From Kordiimonas lipolytica (lineage in GTDB: Bacteria; Pseudomonadota; Alphaproteobacteria; Sphingomonadales; Kordiimonadaceae): DNA of 64,000 nucleotides. Below are positions 51,518 to 60,264 of the stretch, in pieces (within the stretch, counting starts at the first letter, position 1; every line of letters starts with the position of its first letter). The stretch lies in assembly GCF_001550065.1 (NCBI RefSeq), contig NZ_LRUB01000012.1:151203-215202 (forward strand), given 5' to 3'. Below the pieces are notes generated by a model that saw nothing but the letters and a program-made list of their open reading frames with translations, did not search any database and was not told the DNA's origin. The position numbers were made by a program, and so were the translations under genes.

Positions 51518-53185
51518 TCAACTCTCTCCCAAATTCGCGGTTGCCAGGTCGCGCGCCCGCCGGATCTTGCCAGCGTCCAGCTGCTTCCACCTGGCAGTGA
51601 CATATTGGTCAGGCCGGAAAAGATAGGTGCTACCCTCTTCTGCCCCGAGCCGAGCGGCCAACAGCCCCGTGTCGTCATTAAGCACGGGGAAATCTTCATC
51701 TTCGCCGGTGCCTACCAGCAGCACTTCTACCGGGATAGTCTCATCCGAAAGCGCCTTCAGGCTTGCCCGCACCTGTGGATCGAGCCCAGCCTGGCCGGTA
51801 AAGATAACGGCCTTGAACTGCCAACCGAGTTGGTTGATGAACCACCCTGGTTCGCCGTCCACCACAATCGGCGCATCTATGGAGTTGGTTCCCGGCGTCA
51901 CGCCACCGGCCCATGCGTCCTCGTCCGGCGTATTCAGGCAGGACTGCGGGTAAGGCACTGGCATGGACAGCCTGCCTGAGTTCACAAAGCCCCGCACACA
52001 GGGCTGGTCTTTTGCAAGCTCAAGCGTTGCATCCCGGAAAACCATGGATGCCCTGCTTTTCGGCGTGATGAAATCCGTTGAGCGGGTGGAATTGAGGATG
52101 TTGATTTCGGCTGCCAGCGTACGCTCTTCATCATAGCTTCGGATCAGGCCTTCCCCGGCCTTGCCACGCAGGACAAGGTCCAGCTTCCAGGCCAGGTTGT
52201 CGGCGTCCTGGAAGCCTGTGTTGGCACCACGCGCCCCAAAGGGAGATACCAGGTGCGCTGAATCGCCGGCAAAAACCACATGGCCATGGACCATGTTTTT
52301 CACCTGCCGACAATTGAAGGTGTAGACAGAAATCCATTCATATTCGAACTCGATATCGTCGCCCAGCATCGCCTTGATCCGCGGCGTGACATTTTCGGGT
52401 TTGACGATTTCCTCGCGATCGATATCCCACCCCACCTGAAAGTCGATCCGCCAGACATCATCCGGCTGCTTGTGCAACAGCACCGACTGGCCGGGGTTGA
52501 AAGGCGGGTCGAACCAGAAGTGCCGTTCGGTTGGCCGCTCCGCCTTGAACTTGACGTCCGCGATCAGGAAATTGTCCCTGAAGGTCTGCCCTAGGAATTC
52601 CATGCCCAGCATTTTCCGCGTTGGGCTGTGGGCGCCGTCGCAGGCAACCAACCATTTGGCCGCCAACCTGTAGCCCCCTTCTGGGGTCTCAACCTGGACT
52701 TCCACGCCATCCGGGCCGTCAGTAATGCCGGTAACTTCATTGCCCCACCTGATATCCACATTATCCAGCTTCTCAAGCGCTGCAATGTTGAACTCTTCAT
52801 TGTAATATTGCTGGATGTTGATCATCCCGGGGAATTTCTGGTCTTTCTCCGGCAGCAGATCGAAGCTGTAAACCGGCTCTGGGTCATCCTTGAAAAACAC
52901 CCTGCCGATGTTCCAGCTGACTCCTTTTTCCACCATGGCTTCACCAAAACCCAGGCGGTCCATGATCTCAAGCGGTCTTTTGGCGTAGCAGATGGCCCGC
53001 GAGCCATCTGAAAGCTGTGTCCCCCGGTCAACAACCACAACGCGGTGCCCCCGAAGTCCAAGATCAAGCGCGGTCGCCAAGCCAATCGGCCCGGCACCAA
53101 CCACCAGAATGGCCGTGGTTTCAGTTTCACCGCTTTTCACACTTGCAGGAACTTTGGCCGGGAATGAAGGGGGTACATATGGCAT
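51518..53185 (-). CDS. FAD-dependent monooxygenase (aromatic hydroxylase, MhpA/PheA-like)
   Basis: A 555-residue class A flavoprotein monooxygenase. FAD motifs in order: GxGxxG in LVVGAGPIGLATALDLGLRG (about 26-45), the DG motif VACDGAHSPTRK and the GD motif VFAGDSAHLVSPFGARGANTGFQDADNLAWKL. The C-terminal thioredoxin-like domain (FKAVIFTGQAGL...) matches phenol-hydroxylase relatives. It would hydroxylate an aromatic ring with NAD(P)H and oxygen. It follows the metallo-beta-lactamase-fold gene after 30 bases in a run with a symporter and LuxR regulator, so uptake and oxidation of an aromatic carboxylate is plausible. Confidence 0.88.
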   Translation of the reverse strand: MPYVPPSFPAKVPASVKSGETETTAILVVGAGPIGLATALDLGLRGHRVVVVDRGTQLSDGSRAICYAKRPLEIMDRLGFGEAMVEKGVSWNIGRVFFKDDPEPVYSFDLLPEKDQKFPGMINIQQYYNEEFNIAALEKLDNVDIRWGNEVTGITDGPDGVEVQVETPEGGYRLAAKWLVACDGAHSPTRKMLGMEFLGQTFRDNFLIADVKFKAERPTERHFWFDPPFNPGQSVLLHKQPDDVWRIDFQVGWDIDREEIVKPENVTPRIKAMLGDDIEFEYEWISVYTFNCRQVKNMVHGHVVFAGDSAHLVSPFGARGANTGFQDADNLAWKLDLVLRGKAGEGLIRSYDEERTLAAEINILNSTRSTDFITPKSRASMVFRDATLELAKDQPCVRGFVNSGRLSMPVPYPQSCLNTPDEDAWAGGVTPGTNSIDAPIVVDGEPGWFINQLGWQFKAVIFTGQAGLDPQVRASLKALSDETIPVEVLLVGTGEDEDFPVLNDDTGLLAARLGAEEGSTYLFRPDQYVTARWKQLDAGKIRRARDLATANLGES

Positions 53186-53215
53186 CAGATTGTCCTTACC
53201 GGGAAAACCCTGTTG

Positions 53216-54175
53216 TTAGTCCTGCAATTGAGCCCAGACCTCGCGGTCCCGCTCTGCCGTCCAGATGCGGGGCCAGTCGGTACCTTCGAACTCATCCCAC
53301 AGGCGCTGTACGTTAAACGGCAGGCAGTGCTCGAAGATCGGCCAGGCGCCGAACTTAGGCTCAAGCGCTTTATGGGCCGCCTCAAAGGCATCCTTCAGCG
53401 TACCACCGTTCTTGTGGGCGCCGCCCACTTCGCGGATCATGGTCTTGAGGAACTCGCGCGTTTGTTCGATCGCCGCATCGACTTTGTCGCGGCCGTGCGC
53501 CACAGCCCCACGGCCACCGATCAGCGCTTCCGCGCCGTAAGCCTTGACCTTGTCTAGCGTGTCAGAGGACCAGTCCATATGGAAGGCGTCACCGGTGTAG
53601 AGCGCCGCTTCCGCTTCCACCAGGTCACCTGCAAACAGGATTTTCTGCTTTGGCAGCCAGGCGACAATGTCACCGGCTGTATGGCCACGGCCGCAGTGCT
53701 CAAGCACAAGGGTGCCGCGGTCACCGCCCAGTTCAATCTCAAGCCGGTCATTGAAGGTGATGTCAGGATACGTAAGGCCCGGAATGGAATCAGGCTCCTT
53801 GAACAGCCGTGGCATACGGCCAAACTCGCTGTCCCAATCTTCCTTGCCGCGTTCATTGATCAGAAAGGCCGTTTTTTCATGGGCGATAATGGTTTCCGCC
53901 TCAAATGCAGACGCCCCCAGAACGCGCACCGCGTGATAATGGGACAGCACAAGATATTTAACGGGTTTCTGGGTATGCTCGCGCAGCTTCTTCAGCCATT
54001 CGCCAGCCGCAACAGGTGTCGCCCGGGCCTCAAACGCGACGAGGAAATCCTCCCCTTCAATGGCCCCGATGTTCGGGTCGCCTTCCGCTGTCAGTGCATA
54101 GACACCGTCGGCCAGCACCTCAAGTGTCTCAACTTTTTCACCTAAATCCGCCGATGAAGCAAAAGCCTTCGCCAT
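53216..54175 (-). CDS. Metallo-beta-lactamase-fold protein with altered metal motif
   Basis: A 319-residue protein with the MBL fold: GVYALTAEGDPNIGAIEGEDFLVAFEARATP, then YLVLSHYHAVRVLGASAF where the H-x-H-x-D-H motif should be. The first two histidines remain but D and the last H are replaced by V and R, while later ligands (GRGHTAGDIVAW, LFAGDLVEAEA) are kept. The altered motif may be a normal feature of this subfamily. It lies between the LuxR gene and the FAD monooxygenase and could hydrolyse a ring-oxidation product. Signal peptide absent. Confidence 0.82.
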   Translation of the reverse strand: MAKAFASSADLGEKVETLEVLADGVYALTAEGDPNIGAIEGEDFLVAFEARATPVAAGEWLKKLREHTQKPVKYLVLSHYHAVRVLGASAFEAETIIAHEKTAFLINERGKEDWDSEFGRMPRLFKEPDSIPGLTYPDITFNDRLEIELGGDRGTLVLEHCGRGHTAGDIVAWLPKQKILFAGDLVEAEAALYTGDAFHMDWSSDTLDKVKAYGAEALIGGRGAVAHGRDKVDAAIEQTREFLKTMIREVGGAHKNGGTLKDAFEAAHKALEPKFGAWPIFEHCLPFNVQRLWDEFEGTDWPRIWTAERDREVWAQLQD

Positions 54176-54270
54176 GCTTGTCTCCTGTAGTTTTGCTTTA
54201 ATCAGTTATAATCGAATTCTAATGTGCTGCCTGTCCCTTCGCCATGGGACAAACAGCTGCAACCGACGCC

Positions 54271-55125
54271 TTATGAGGCGCGCCTGTTCCTGAGGCACAG
54301 CGAAAACAGCTCATTCTGTGACGAGATATTCAGCTTCGCATAGGCCCTTTTCCGGTAGGTTGCGACACTTGTGGGCGCGATATCAAGGTCCAGGCCGATC
54401 CCGGCCGTGGTAAAGCCCAGAAGAATGCGTTCGCACACCTGTTTTTCCCGCTCGGTCAACACGTCAAAGGCCGCAACGTCAGACGACACCATATTATGCA
54501 CTATGCTTTTGCGAATGATGTTTTCGCTGCCGTTATCCTGGAATACAAGACCCCGCGCCTTTGAGAGCTCATAATGCTTGGCGACAAGGGCCGTCACCAA
54601 CGGCATGACCGCACAGAGGGCATCCCATTCATCGTCGGTGTATGTGTCTGAGCCCGCCAGACGGTAGAAATTGCAGTAAACCTTGCCGTCTTCCACCTTG
54701 CCCACAGCCGCGGCTTTGTCGATCAGGCCGCTACTATCGAAGAAATGGTTCTTGTAGGCCGGATCATAGCCCTGGCTCATGCCCTGACGGCGCTCCAGCG
54801 TATGGTATCTTTTATTCTCCAGCTTCTGGATGTCCTGATAGTTCGGGTCTTCCGTGTGAAACTTTTCGACATAGGCGCGCGCCAGCTGCTCGGCGGCATC
54901 TGCTGGCATTCTGCTGTGGGTGAACAGATGACCTGCCTCACCGCTGTTGGTGTAGGTAAAGACTACGCAGTGATCCACGGGCACGACAGCTGACAGGAAG
55001 TCGATCATGCGGCCTTCGAAAATCTCCTCCCCCACGGCGCGGGTAAGCTTGGCCACCTCAGCCAGCAGGTCGGCAGTGGCCGGGCAGTTTTTCACAAGGT
55101 TCGCAAAGTCTGTTCGTGTAGTCAC
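54271..55125 (-). CDS. LuxR family transcriptional regulator
   Basis: A 284-residue protein with an uncharacterised N-terminal sensor region (GAF-like in predicted shape; VDHCVVFTYTNSGEAGHLF) and a C-terminal LuxR helix-turn-helix: LTEREKQVCERILLGFTTAGIGLDLDIAPTSVATYRKRAYAKLNISSQNELFSLC. No phosphoacceptor domain. The start follows the symporter stop directly, so it is co-transcribed with it. It probably controls the symporter-monooxygenase run. Confidence 0.87.
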   Translation of the reverse strand: MTTRTDFANLVKNCPATADLLAEVAKLTRAVGEEIFEGRMIDFLSAVVPVDHCVVFTYTNSGEAGHLFTHSRMPADAAEQLARAYVEKFHTEDPNYQDIQKLENKRYHTLERRQGMSQGYDPAYKNHFFDSSGLIDKAAAVGKVEDGKVYCNFYRLAGSDTYTDDEWDALCAVMPLVTALVAKHYELSKARGLVFQDNGSENIIRKSIVHNMVSSDVAAFDVLTEREKQVCERILLGFTTAGIGLDLDIAPTSVATYRKRAYAKLNISSQNELFSLCLRNRRAS

Positions 55126-55127
55126 AT

Positions 55128-56807
55128 CTAATGTCCTGAAGGTTTGGCGATATCGGCCCCCAATTCAGATTCGAGCAATTGGCGGTCAAATGTTTCCCTA
55201 TCCGCACGGGCCTGACCGGACCGATCAAAGTAGGAAATAACCATGACCAGAAGGAACGTGATCGGCATGCTTATGACCGTCGGATAGGTGTAAGGGAAGA
55301 GCGCTTCTTCATATCCAAGAGCCGCCACCATCACACCGGGGCTGGCCACAATCAGCCCCACGCAAAGCGCAAGCCCCAGATACCCGCCCCAAACAACACC
55401 GCGGGTTGTCAGGCCTTTCCAGTAGAGCGCCAGAAGAATGATCGGGCAGTTCACACTTGCCCCGATGGCCAGCGCGAGAGCTGCTGTCACGGCGACATTC
55501 TCGCCCTCGAAAGCGAGCCCCAGGCAAATGGCCAGTACGCCGATGGAAATGGTTGCTGCGCGTGTCACATAGACTTCGCGCTCATCAGACAGTTTACCGT
55601 CTGAGAAAACCTGAGAATAAAGGTCATGCGCCACAGTCGCCGCGCCTGAAAGCGTGAGGCCAGCGACAACAGCAAGTATGGTCGCGAAACAAACCGCTGC
55701 CATGAAGCCATAGACAATATCGCCGCCTGCAATGCGGGAAAGATGGATGGCCACCATGTTGGCGCCACCTATGAGCGACCCGTCTTCTCCAAAAATGGCT
55801 GGGTCAGTTGCAAGCAGGAAAACAGCACCAAGGCCGATGATGAGAATTAGGATATAGAAATATCCCATGATGGATGTGGCATAAAAGACCGATTGCCGCG
55901 CGTCGGCTGCATCTTTCACGGTGAAGAAGCGCATCAGGATATGCGGTAGGCCCATGACCCCAAAAGCCATGGTCATGGCAACGGTGGCCACAGCGACGGG
56001 GTCGCCACCAAACCAGCCTGTGGTGCCCAGTATCCGCTCGCCAAGCGGACTGATTTCCGCCGCCTGTGTCATCACACTATCCAGGGAAAAGCCTGTAGTC
56101 TTCATAATGGCATACGTCAGATATGTGCCGCCCAACAGCAAAAGGCTGGCCTTGATGATCTGCACCCAGGTTGTTGCGACCATACCGCCAAAGGCCACAT
56201 AGATTGTCATCAGGAGGCCGACAATCAGCACGGCCCACATATAGTCAATGCCGAACAGGACCTGAATGAGCGTGCCCGCGCCCACCATTTGCGCGATCAT
56301 GTAAAAGATCACGATACAGAGCGAAATACAGGACGCCATGACCCGAACCGGCTTTTCCTCCAGCCTATTGGAAAGAACATCAATGAAAGTGATGCTGCCC
56401 AGGTTCCGGAAGCGTTCCGCAACGATCATCAGAATGAGCGGCCAGCCCACCATAATCCCAACGCCAAGAACAAAAGCATCCTGCCCACGGAAATAAATAG
56501 CGCCCGTGATGCCGAGGAACGTGGCTGCCGACATGAAGTCACCAGCAATGGCCATGCCGTTCTGCCATGGCTTCAAGCCACCGCCAGCCACCAGGAAATC
56601 CCGTCGGGAATGGACCCGCTTGGCGGCCCACCAGGTAATCAACAATGTTGTAATAACAAAACAAATGAACGTAGCGACAGCGGTAATATTGAGGGACTGG
56701 CCCTGGCCCGCCGACGAAGCGTATGCGCCAGAAGTGGCCGCTTGCACTGCGGAAAAAATCAGAAAAGAAGCTAACGCCTTTAAACTTGAAAGAATATTCT
56801 TACTCAT
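55128..56807 (-). CDS. Sodium:solute symporter, cation/acetate ActP-like
   Basis: A 559-residue SSS-family transporter with about 13 helices. The start MSKNILSS (ATG 56807) follows GGGGGGAGCCTG. RRDFLVAGGGLKPWQNGMAIAGDFMSAATFLGITGAIYFRGQDA and FGVMGLPHILMRFFTVKDAADAR are characteristic of ActP/monocarboxylate members. It overlaps the preceding DUF485 fragment by 8 bases, the standard ActP partner arrangement. Substrate may be acetate, another short acid or, given the monooxygenase downstream, an aromatic acid. Its native promoter was probably lost or moved at the island junction just upstream. Confidence 0.9.
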   Translation of the reverse strand: MSKNILSSLKALASFLIFSAVQAATSGAYASSAGQGQSLNITAVATFICFVITTLLITWWAAKRVHSRRDFLVAGGGLKPWQNGMAIAGDFMSAATFLGITGAIYFRGQDAFVLGVGIMVGWPLILMIVAERFRNLGSITFIDVLSNRLEEKPVRVMASCISLCIVIFYMIAQMVGAGTLIQVLFGIDYMWAVLIVGLLMTIYVAFGGMVATTWVQIIKASLLLLGGTYLTYAIMKTTGFSLDSVMTQAAEISPLGERILGTTGWFGGDPVAVATVAMTMAFGVMGLPHILMRFFTVKDAADARQSVFYATSIMGYFYILILIIGLGAVFLLATDPAIFGEDGSLIGGANMVAIHLSRIAGGDIVYGFMAAVCFATILAVVAGLTLSGAATVAHDLYSQVFSDGKLSDEREVYVTRAATISIGVLAICLGLAFEGENVAVTAALALAIGASVNCPIILLALYWKGLTTRGVVWGGYLGLALCVGLIVASPGVMVAALGYEEALFPYTYPTVISMPITFLLVMVISYFDRSGQARADRETFDRQLLESELGADIAKPSGH

Positions 56808-56967
56808 CAGGCTCCCCCCGCTTGATATGTTCAACATGGGGATCAAGGTGATGTCGGCACCACCAAGTGTATAGTCCTGAAACAGCTACGCCGAGTATGA
56901 CCATAATCACCGAAACAAGAAACACCGGTATGGTGGCGCAGATGCACCCATCAAACTGATGCTCCAA
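56800..56967 (-). pseudogene. DUF485 membrane protein, 5'-truncated at the island junction
   Basis: From about 56955 to the stop at 56800 the minus strand reads IPVFLVSVIMVILGVAVSGLYTW, then CRHHLDPHVEHIKRGEPDE, the last helix and tail of a DUF485 protein, the usual ActP partner (about 100 residues). The first helix is missing: upstream the same frame reaches a stop at 56992-56994 and the only start-like codon is TTG 56967. About half of the gene is gone, and the sequence beyond is unrelated. It may still be translated as a short peptide. Confidence 0.7.
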
Positions 56968-57016
56968 TATTGAGGCTCTAGTAGACTGCCTTCAGATGCA
57001 ATGTCTGGAGGAATGT

Positions 57017-57457
57017 ATGACTTCCTATACTGTTACGTCGCTGGTGGATCGGCGACGGGAAATTATGCGAGAGCAAGCTTGGCTTCATCGTGAAATCAAA
57101 GCCACCGAAGAGGCAATAGTTCACATTGATGCAGTCATCCGGCTTTATGATCCAGGCTACGACTTCTCGCAGCTGAAGGCAAAGAGGCCAGTTACCGAGG
57201 ATGATGTCTTCCGGCCAGGTGAAGTGCCGCTGCTGGCTCTGGATTTCTTACGCAACGCCTCAGAAGCAGTTTCAACAATAGACCTAGCCAAACATCTGTT
57301 GGAGCTGAAAGGATCTCCCCGGCTTTCGCCAAAGCGCTTCCAGTCTCTGTCGGCCAAGATACATGCGGCATTGCAGACGCAATTTCGCAGGGGAATTGTT
57401 GAAAAGGCAGGCCAGAGCCGCACACGGTCTATTTTATGGAAAATCAAGCGTCAGTAG
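57017..57457 (+). CDS. Hypothetical coiled-coil / winged-helix protein A
   Basis: A 146-residue protein from ATG 57017 (GGAGGAA upstream). Residues 8-40 (VDRRREIMREQAWLHREIKATEEAIVHIDAVIRLYDP) form a helical, coiled-coil-like hairpin. A linker follows, and residues 70-146 (VPLLALDFLRNASEAVSTIDLAKHLLE, AALQTQFRRGIVEKAGQSRTRSILWKI) look like a winged helix. It overlaps the next gene by 22 bases. The layout is shared with proteins B and D in this island. No family recognised. Confidence 0.7.
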   Translation: MTSYTVTSLVDRRREIMREQAWLHREIKATEEAIVHIDAVIRLYDPGYDFSQLKAKRPVTEDDVFRPGEVPLLALDFLRNASEAVSTIDLAKHLLELKGSPRLSPKRFQSLSAKIHAALQTQFRRGIVEKAGQSRTRSILWKIKRQ

Positions 57458-57822
57458 ATTGGATCGCGTCGCTATACTCAAAGCGCGCTGAGCTGGAAAA
57501 CAGGCTGTCATACCTTAAAAGCCTGGTGGTGGAATCTGAGTGCGTCCCTGAGCCACCCAATCGCCGCCCAGAAGGCGAATTCAGGTACCTTGAACTGCCT
57601 GTCAAACTGGACAGTGTCATGCGCGAGCGTGCAGGCCCAATCTCTACGACTGAGCTTACGAACCTTTTGGTGTCCGATCGGAAGGTTGATGAACAGACGT
57701 GGATGCTGACGAACCGGAATGTATCGAGACTTCTGAACTCAAGGGTGAAGATGGGAATGGTTCGAAAACTGGGGCGCGTACAGGGAGCTAATGGAGCTCT
57801 TTTGTGGGAATGGATTGAGTAG
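57436..57822 (+). CDS. Hypothetical coiled-coil / winged-helix protein B
   Basis: A 128-residue protein: helix WIASLYSKRAELENRLSYLKSLVVE (10-35), linker, then LDSVMRERAGPISTTELTNLLVSD and RLLNSRVKMGMVRKLGRVQGANGALLWEW, a winged-helix layout like protein A, which it overlaps and resembles in order but only weakly in sequence. The pair may be diverged tandem duplicates acting together on DNA. Convergent with and overlapping the MbcA-like gene by 35 bases. Confidence 0.7.
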   Translation: MENQASVDWIASLYSKRAELENRLSYLKSLVVESECVPEPPNRRPEGEFRYLELPVKLDSVMRERAGPISTTELTNLLVSDRKVDEQTWMLTNRNVSRLLNSRVKMGMVRKLGRVQGANGALLWEWIE

Positions 57823-58240
57823 GGCAATGAAATGCCTTGATCTCCGCGAGCGTCATGCTCTTGCCGCCACTGATCCAGTGGTTCAGATAGAGACGAACAT
57901 CATGCATGCCCTCTTGGCCATTCCGAAGCATGTGTTCAAGTGGCGAAATATCCTCAAAGCCCGAGTTTGAGCGGGATACCCAGCCATAGTAATTATTTGG
58001 GTTTGTGAAAATGGTACGCAGGTCGGTGTGAGTTCCCAGCATGTAGGAAACCCGCATGAGGGTGTCGTTTGATATTTCGCCAACGTCGCCCGCTCGCCAC
58101 GCTTCAAATTGCTCTGCATCGGCTTGGCCCAGAAGGGTCATAAGGGTGGCATCAGAGATGTTCCATTTCTCGGCAAGCCGGAAGCACATTTTAATGCCCA
58201 CCTTGTTCCGGTGAAATTTGTCTTTAGGCTTCTTGCTCAT
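57788..58240 (-). CDS. MbcA/ParS/Xre-like antitoxin-type protein (DUF2384-like)
   Basis: A 150-residue protein from ATG 58240 (GAGGAA six bases upstream). Residues 15-75 look like an Xre/MbcA helical domain (ISDATLMTLLGQADAEQFEAWRAGDVGEISNDTLMRVSYMLGTHTDL). NPNNYYGWVSRSNSGFEDISPLEHMLRNGQEGMHDVRLYLNHW matches the MbcA/ParS toxin-binding motif (W..., G..P...L..G). Such antitoxins normally pair with a RES-domain toxin; none is next to it. It could be a solitary regulator or a remnant. Confidence 0.65.
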   Translation of the reverse strand: MSKKPKDKFHRNKVGIKMCFRLAEKWNISDATLMTLLGQADAEQFEAWRAGDVGEISNDTLMRVSYMLGTHTDLRTIFTNPNNYYGWVSRSNSGFEDISPLEHMLRNGQEGMHDVRLYLNHWISGGKSMTLAEIKAFHCPTQSIPTKELH

Positions 58241-58277
58241 AGAAATTCCTCGATGCAGCTTTCAAAATTCAGATTAG

Positions 58278-59342
58278 CTATACCGCTCGTTTCTGCCAAT
58301 AACCGATCCAGGTGCGGCTTGCAGGCGTTGCAAGCGCCATTTCCGTGACCTCAGAGAAGACAGTTCCATTGTCCACCCGTTTGCGATCAGAACGGTACGC
58401 AATCTCACTAGCGTATTGGCTCAAATAGCGGTTAGAAATCCGGTGATACTGGCCAATCTCTGCACGGCGCATGCGGGCATGGAAGCTTTCGGCCTGGTTG
58501 GTGCAAGCAATGCCATCTGAATACGACCAGCGGTGATTGATCCGATAAACTTCATAGCGGGCATGCAGCACATCATAGGCCCCATGCTCGTCGGCAAAGA
58601 CAACACTGTCTTGAGCGATGTGCTTGCGGGCAATATCCAGCACGTCATCCGTGTTTTCGGAAGGGATAACTTTGGTAACTGTTGCCCCCCCGCGTTGCAC
58701 AAGGGTCAGCACACATTTCTTGCGACGCTTTTTCGAAGGCTTACGGCCTTCACGTCCGCCGTTTGATGGACGAACATGGCCACCATAATAAGCACCATCA
58801 ATCTCAACTTCACCGGACAAAGTAATATCAGACCGCGTGCCATCGATGGCTTCCCTAAGTTTATGCAGCAGCACGAAGGCGGCTTTATAGGAAATGTCCA
58901 CATCGCGAGAAACCTGCAGTGCTGAAATACCCTTCACCGCGTTCACAAACAGAGCAATGACAGCAAGATAATCGCGAAGCTCAAGTTTGGCGCTGTGAAA
59001 GATCGTGCCGCTGGTGATGGAGAACTGTTTACGGCAGGCCGCGCATTTGAACCGGCGGCGGGTTTTAATGAGATAGCATTTATCGTGACCACAATGAGGG
59101 CACACCGCTTCGCCTTCGGTGTCTGGCCAGCGAAGCATAGCGAAAGTGGCGAAGGCTTCATCTTCGCTCATACGCATCACTTCCTTTACAGAAAGAGTGC
59201 GGGCTTTCGCGCTTTTTAGGAAGTGCTGTGGCACTGGCCTGTTGTCCCTAGCGTCATCATTATTGATGACCCCAACATACCGCTTCAAAACAGGGCTTGC
59301 AAGCGAAAATGTCATCAAATATGGTGACGTTTGTTTTTGCAT
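58278..59342 (-). CDS. IS1595-family (ISXO2-like) transposase
   Basis: A 354-residue transposase. A zinc ribbon (CPHCGHDKCYLIKTRRRFKCAACRKQFS) is followed by SGTIFHSAKLELRDYLAVIALFVNAVKGISALQVSRDVDISYKAAFVLLHKLR and the ISXO2 DDE core: VEIDGAYYGGH (first acid), VFADEHGAYDVL (second acid) and NQAESFHARMRRAEIGQYHRISNRYLSQYASEIAYR. All catalytic segments are intact. The N-terminal about 35 residues look extra for the family. No convincing terminal repeats were found by eye, so whether the element is mobile is unclear. Confidence 0.9.
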   Translation of the reverse strand: MQKQTSPYLMTFSLASPVLKRYVGVINNDDARDNRPVPQHFLKSAKARTLSVKEVMRMSEDEAFATFAMLRWPDTEGEAVCPHCGHDKCYLIKTRRRFKCAACRKQFSITSGTIFHSAKLELRDYLAVIALFVNAVKGISALQVSRDVDISYKAAFVLLHKLREAIDGTRSDITLSGEVEIDGAYYGGHVRPSNGGREGRKPSKKRRKKCVLTLVQRGGATVTKVIPSENTDDVLDIARKHIAQDSVVFADEHGAYDVLHARYEVYRINHRWSYSDGIACTNQAESFHARMRRAEIGQYHRISNRYLSQYASEIAYRSDRKRVDNGTVFSEVTEMALATPASRTWIGYWQKRAV

Positions 59343-59357
59343 TGTATGGAGCCTTCT

Positions 59358-59627
59358 ATGGGGGACTTAACGGACGAACAATGGCGGGAAGCATTACGTC
59401 TTTGGCTGAAAGCGAAGCTGGCAGAGAAGGGAATGGGGCTTCCTGAGCTGGCAAAGCGACTGGCTGACATGGGTGTTGAACTGGATCGGCGGACCCTTTC
59501 AAACAAGTTGAACCGGGTATCCTTTACCGCTGCGTTCTTCTTGCAGGTACTTGAGGCACTGGGCGAAGAAGGTTGCGAGCTCAAGGATATCGCGACTTAC
59601 CTTCAGTCGTCAGAGTCCAGGAGTTGA
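59358..59627 (+). CDS. DUF6471-like small protein
   Basis: An 89-residue protein from ATG 59358, chosen because GGAG lies six bases upstream (ATG 59346 lacks one). WREALRLWLKAKLAEKGMGLPELAKRLADMGVELDRRTLSNKLNRVSFTAAFFLQVLEALG has the shape of the DUF6471 domain, which resembles a lambda-repressor-type helix-turn-helix. It overlaps the convergent gene at 59603 by 25 bases and is divergent from the transposase with a 15-base gap. Probably a DNA-binding protein. Confidence 0.65.
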   Translation: MGDLTDEQWREALRLWLKAKLAEKGMGLPELAKRLADMGVELDRRTLSNKLNRVSFTAAFFLQVLEALGEEGCELKDIATYLQSSESRS

Positions 59628-59989
59628 TACCGTTGTCCGTTCGCCTTTACCAACCCGCGCTTCATTAGCCTTTCCAGCACATCTTTGACCGTGGGCCTGA
59701 GCAAATCATGCCCTCTGGCACGCGCCCATTTTATTATGCTGGTAACTGACATCGAACCGTTAGCTTTCAAAGCTTCGATAACAGGCCCTTGGGTTGGCTG
59801 CTTTTTGATGCGATATGCTGTGCTGGGTCGAGAACCAGAATTGTCATTGGAGACAAAAGCGTCGCCATCCAGGGCAGCCGCAGCAGCGAAAAGACCGTCG
59901 GAAAGACCATTGGCATAACTAGAGGCGTTTTGGGCCTCTTGAGCCATTTCCAGAAGTACAGCGGCGAGCTGCTTTGGATCAATTGTCAT
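59603..59989 (-). CDS. Hypothetical winged-helix protein C
   Basis: A 128-residue protein from ATG 59989 (GAAGGGGGC upstream). MTIDPKQLAAVLLEMAQEAQNASSYANGLSDGLFAAAAALDG is helical; a serine- and asparagine-rich linker follows; PVIEALKANGSMSVTSIIKWARARGHDLLRPTVKDVLERLMKRGLVKANGQRYQLLD is a clear winged helix. It overlaps the stop of the small helix-turn-helix gene by 11 bases, so the two form an operon. No family recognised. Confidence 0.7.
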   Translation of the reverse strand: MTIDPKQLAAVLLEMAQEAQNASSYANGLSDGLFAAAAALDGDAFVSNDNSGSRPSTAYRIKKQPTQGPVIEALKANGSMSVTSIIKWARARGHDLLRPTVKDVLERLMKRGLVKANGQRYQLLDSDD

Positions 59990-60152
59990 TTGAACGCCCC
60001 CTTCGTTTTCGCTCGTCACGAATAGCTCTGGATACAGTCCATTGCATGACGCCAAAAAGGTGGGCGATTTCTTTTTGTTTAAGGCCTTCTTCGGTATGCA
60101 ACCGATACATTTCGGCCTTTTCTGGGGGCGAGACTGAGGGTTTGGGCGGCAT
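59979..60152 (-). CDS. Small helix-turn-helix protein
   Basis: A 57-residue protein with ATG at 60152 behind GGGAGC. After a proline-rich lead (PPKPSVSPPEKAEMYRLHTEE) it reads GLKQKEIAHLFGVMQWTVSR, a textbook helix-turn-helix of the resolvase/sigma-4 type, and ends in a basic tail (DERKRRGRSNDN). It is coupled to protein C downstream. It may regulate the island or act as a DNA-binding partner. Confidence 0.6.
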   Translation of the reverse strand: MPPKPSVSPPEKAEMYRLHTEEGLKQKEIAHLFGVMQWTVSRAIRDERKRRGRSNDN

Positions 60153-60264
60153 TGATGATCAGCTCCCATGATCTGCATAATTGAATCATTGAAATAGCAG
60201 ACAATATATGGAAGCTTCGTGCACCTGAGGGTTGGTTGAAGCTTTCATGCATAACCTGCCTATG

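Noticed and set aside
58241..59357. Terminal inverted repeats for the IS1595-like transposase
   Set aside because: Flanks at 58241-58277 and 59343-59357 show no matching inverted ends by eye, so no element boundaries are called.
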